Assembly: GCA_025924755.1 (NCBI GenBank) | Contig: JAICHT010000157.1 | Span: 1 to 8,121, forward strand | Length of the DNA: 8,121 nucleotides | Direction of reading: 5' to 3' | Source: Chitinophagaceae bacterium | GTDB lineage: Bacteria > Bacteroidota > Bacteroidia > Chitinophagales > Chitinophagaceae | Part shown: in pieces, positions 6,560-8,121 of the stretch | Layout of the letters: every line of letters starts with the position of its first letter | Numbering within the stretch: the stretch's first letter is position 1 | The notes under the pieces: model-generated | What the model was told of the DNA's origin: nothing | Databases searched by the model: none | What the model saw: the letters and a program-made list of their open reading frames with translations, nothing else | Made by a program: the position numbers and the translations under genes

Positions 6560-6910
6560 AGTATGCAGCACAATTTATAGCATACCAATATAACTTACAA
6601 GTTGAAAGCTTTACGGTATTTTTGTGACCGAAATTTAATAGATGATATAAATGTGTTTAGCTTGTACTGATTATTATGTATGATACTATAATAGTACGGT
6701 CTTGCTGGTGAAGGCCCTGATAGTATTGCTTTCAGATGCTTCATTTTCACCCGTAATGACAGCAATATAGTATCTGATACATTAATACAGTACCGGCAGG
6801 TAAAACAGTACTACATTGTTGAATAGCCTTTCTGCAGATGCAGGTGCGACGCAAAAAATGATGCTGTTAGTAAAGAAGCAGATTACATAACTATATTGAC
6901 AACATTAGAA
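6560..6910. other. Gene-free region between divergent genes, with AT-rich dyads
   Basis: These 351 bp hold no convincing gene, tRNA or terminator. The longest plus-strand ATG frames seen are about ten codons or less. Visible signals: TATTTTTG at 6617-6624 matches the plus-strand -7 consensus TAnnTTTG but lacks a well-spaced -33 (nearest TTG leaves only 12 bp). GATACTATA (6682-6690) is a perfect inverted copy of TATAGTATC (6766-6774), 75 bp apart. Within that span ATTGCT (6725-6730) pairs with AGCAAT (6761-6766), and GATA (6719-6722) with TATC (6771-6774), so alternative pairings are possible. ATAGTA occurs three times (6691, 6720, 6767) and CAGTAC twice near 6788-6811. It presumably carries the promoters for metG and the carboxypeptidase pair; a structured metG leader or a small RNA is possible but unproven. 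Confidence 0.5.
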
Positions 6911-8121
6911 ATGACAACTGAAAATACTATTGACAATATCACTTTAGCAAACGAAGAAAAGAAAAGCCCGAAGCGCTATTTAATTACCGCAGCATTGCCC
7001 TATGCCAACGGGCAAAAGCATATTGGTCATTTAGCCGGTGCTTATATTCCTGCCGATATTTATGTGCGCTACCTGCGGGCACAAAAGCGGGATGTGGTGT
7101 TTGTATGCGGCAGCGATGAACATGGAACGGCTATACCCATACAAGCTATGAAAGAAGGCACTACGCCGCAGGCAATCATCGACAAGTACCACGTAATAAT
7201 GAAGCAGAATTTTGACGACTTGTCTATTGGTTTTGATATATATGACCGCACCAGCAATCCGCTGCATCATGAAACCACCCAGGAGTTTTTTACCTACTTA
7301 AACAGCCGTGGCGACCTGGAAATAAAAGAAAGCGAACAATATTACGACGAACAGGCACAGACTTTTTTGGCCGACCGGTATATAAAAGGTACTTGCCCCA
7401 ATTGTGGTTTTGTGGGTGCGTATGGCGATCAGTGCGAAAATTGCGGCACTTCATTAAGCCCTGACGAACTGATAAATCCCATCAGCACATTAAGCGGTAA
7501 CCCGCCGGTAAAAAAGCCAACAAAACATTGGTATCTGCCACTGGATAAGCATGAAGATTTTTTACGCAAATGGATATTAGAAGAACACGCTTCCGACTGG
7601 AAAGCCAACGTGCTGGGGCAGTGTAAAAGCTGGATTGATGCGGGTTTGCAGCCTCGTGCGGTAACCCGAGATCTGGATTGGGGTGTAAAAGTGCCGCTGC
7701 CGGATGCTGCAGGAAAAGTGTTGTACGTGTGGTTTGATGCGCCTATAGGTTATATCAGCGCCACCAAGCAATGGGCTATCAATACAGGCAACGACTGGAA
7801 GCCCTACTGGCAGGATAAAGACACGAAACTGGTACATTTTATAGGTAAGGATAATATTGTTTTTCATTGTATTATTTTCCCGATAATGCTGAAGCTGCAC
7901 GATTATATATTACCCGAAAATGTACCGGCTAATGAGTTTATGAACCTGGAGGGCGATAAGATGAGCACCAGCCGAAACTGGAAGCTGGATATGCAGGATT
8001 ATATTGATGATTTTATCAAGAAAGAAAATGGCGGCCCTCAACTGGCGGATGCCCTGCGTTATTCTTTGACGACTATTCTACCGGAAACCAAGGATAGTGA
8101 ATTTACATGGAAAGGATTTCA
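6911..8121 (+). CDS. metG: Methionyl-tRNA synthetase (3' end outside window)
   Basis: Charges tRNA(Met) with methionine in the cytoplasm; essential for initiation and elongation. The window holds the first 403 codons and part of the next. The class I signature HIGH is at residues 37-40 (in YANGQKHIGHLAGAY). CGSDEHGTAIPI (from Cys66) is intact. The zinc knuckle has four cysteines, Cys162/Cys165 and Cys175/Cys178, marking the four-Cys type. WFDAPIGYISATKQW (from Trp274) matches the methionine-pocket region, and KMSTS (350-354, in EGDKMSTSRNW) is the second signature, with Thr in place of the second Lys, a common variant. The anticodon-binding domain and any C-terminal tRNA-binding domain lie outside. 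ATG at 6911 is the only ATG between the in-frame stop at 6824 and the HIGH motif; it gives a polar N-terminal extension of about 20 residues before the conserved KRYLITAALPYANG, and is preceded by A-rich sequence. The gene is divergent from the carboxypeptidase pair. Nothing is broken in the part seen. Confidence 0.97.
   Translation, partial: MTTENTIDNITLANEEKKSPKRYLITAALPYANGQKHIGHLAGAYIPADIYVRYLRAQKRDVVFVCGSDEHGTAIPIQAMKEGTTPQAIIDKYHVIMKQNFDDLSIGFDIYDRTSNPLHHETTQEFFTYLNSRGDLEIKESEQYYDEQAQTFLADRYIKGTCPNCGFVGAYGDQCENCGTSLSPDELINPISTLSGNPPVKKPTKHWYLPLDKHEDFLRKWILEEHASDWKANVLGQCKSWIDAGLQPRAVTRDLDWGVKVPLPDAAGKVLYVWFDAPIGYISATKQWAINTGNDWKPYWQDKDTKLVHFIGKDNIVFHCIIFPIMLKLHDYILPENVPANEFMNLEGDKMSTSRNWKLDMQDYIDDFIKKENGGPQLADALRYSLTTILPETKDSEFTWKGF

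Noticed and set aside
6651..6683. Ten-codon frame (MCLACTDYYV) considered as a metG leader peptide
   Set aside because: Very short, no methionine-rich run, no terminator or attenuator nearby; expected by chance in this length of DNA.
7577..7900. Minus-strand open frame of 107 codons inside metG
   Set aside because: Antisense to highly conserved metG motifs; a by-product of codon usage.
7958..7972. KMSTS instead of KMSKS in MetRS as a possible defect
   Set aside because: Substitution of the second Lys is common in working MetRS enzymes; the first Lys and both Ser are kept.
1..8121. Mobile element, CRISPR array, tRNA or rRNA
   Set aside because: No transposase or integrase motifs, no regularly spaced repeats, no terminal repeats with target duplications, and no cloverleaf or rRNA-like stretch were seen on either strand.

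Overview
The window looks like ordinary chromosomal DNA from a member of the Bacteroidota, most likely a Chitinophagaceae-type bacterium. The signs are moderate G+C, A-rich sequence instead of clear Shine-Dalgarno sites before starts, promoter-like boxes of the TTTG...TAnnTTTG type, a lipoprotein with a short Bacteroidota-style signal, and protein sequences that read like that group. The lineage is inferred by eye; no search was run.

Layout. (1) 1-972, minus strand: N-terminal 324 residues of an exported protein of unknown function, cut by the window edge. (2) 973-1160: divergent intergenic region with a short perfect dyad and TAnnTTTG boxes. (3) 1161-3137, plus: kup, a K+ uptake permease that probably starts at GTG, followed by a strong intrinsic terminator. 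(4) 3138-3363: terminator, a good promoter candidate, and an 11-bp perfect inverted repeat in the leader of the next gene. (5) 3364-4506, plus: lipoprotein of unknown function with TPR-like helices, closed by a terminator that probably serves both strands. (6) 4605-6559, minus: two tandem S66-family LD-carboxypeptidases overlapping by four bases (ATGA). The upstream one has a signal peptide; the downstream one has none. (7) 6560-6910: 351 bp without a convincing gene but rich in short AT-rich dyads. (8) 6911-8121, plus: methionyl-tRNA synthetase (metG), cut by the right edge.

The genes do not form one pathway. The only operon-like unit is the carboxypeptidase pair, which reads as a duplication that split into an exported and a cytoplasmic form for trimming peptidoglycan peptides. 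kup and metG are housekeeping genes. The two uncharacterised envelope proteins (1-972 and 3364-4506) are the real unknowns. I found no mobile element, CRISPR array, RNA gene or defence module, and no convincing sign of a new multi-gene system.
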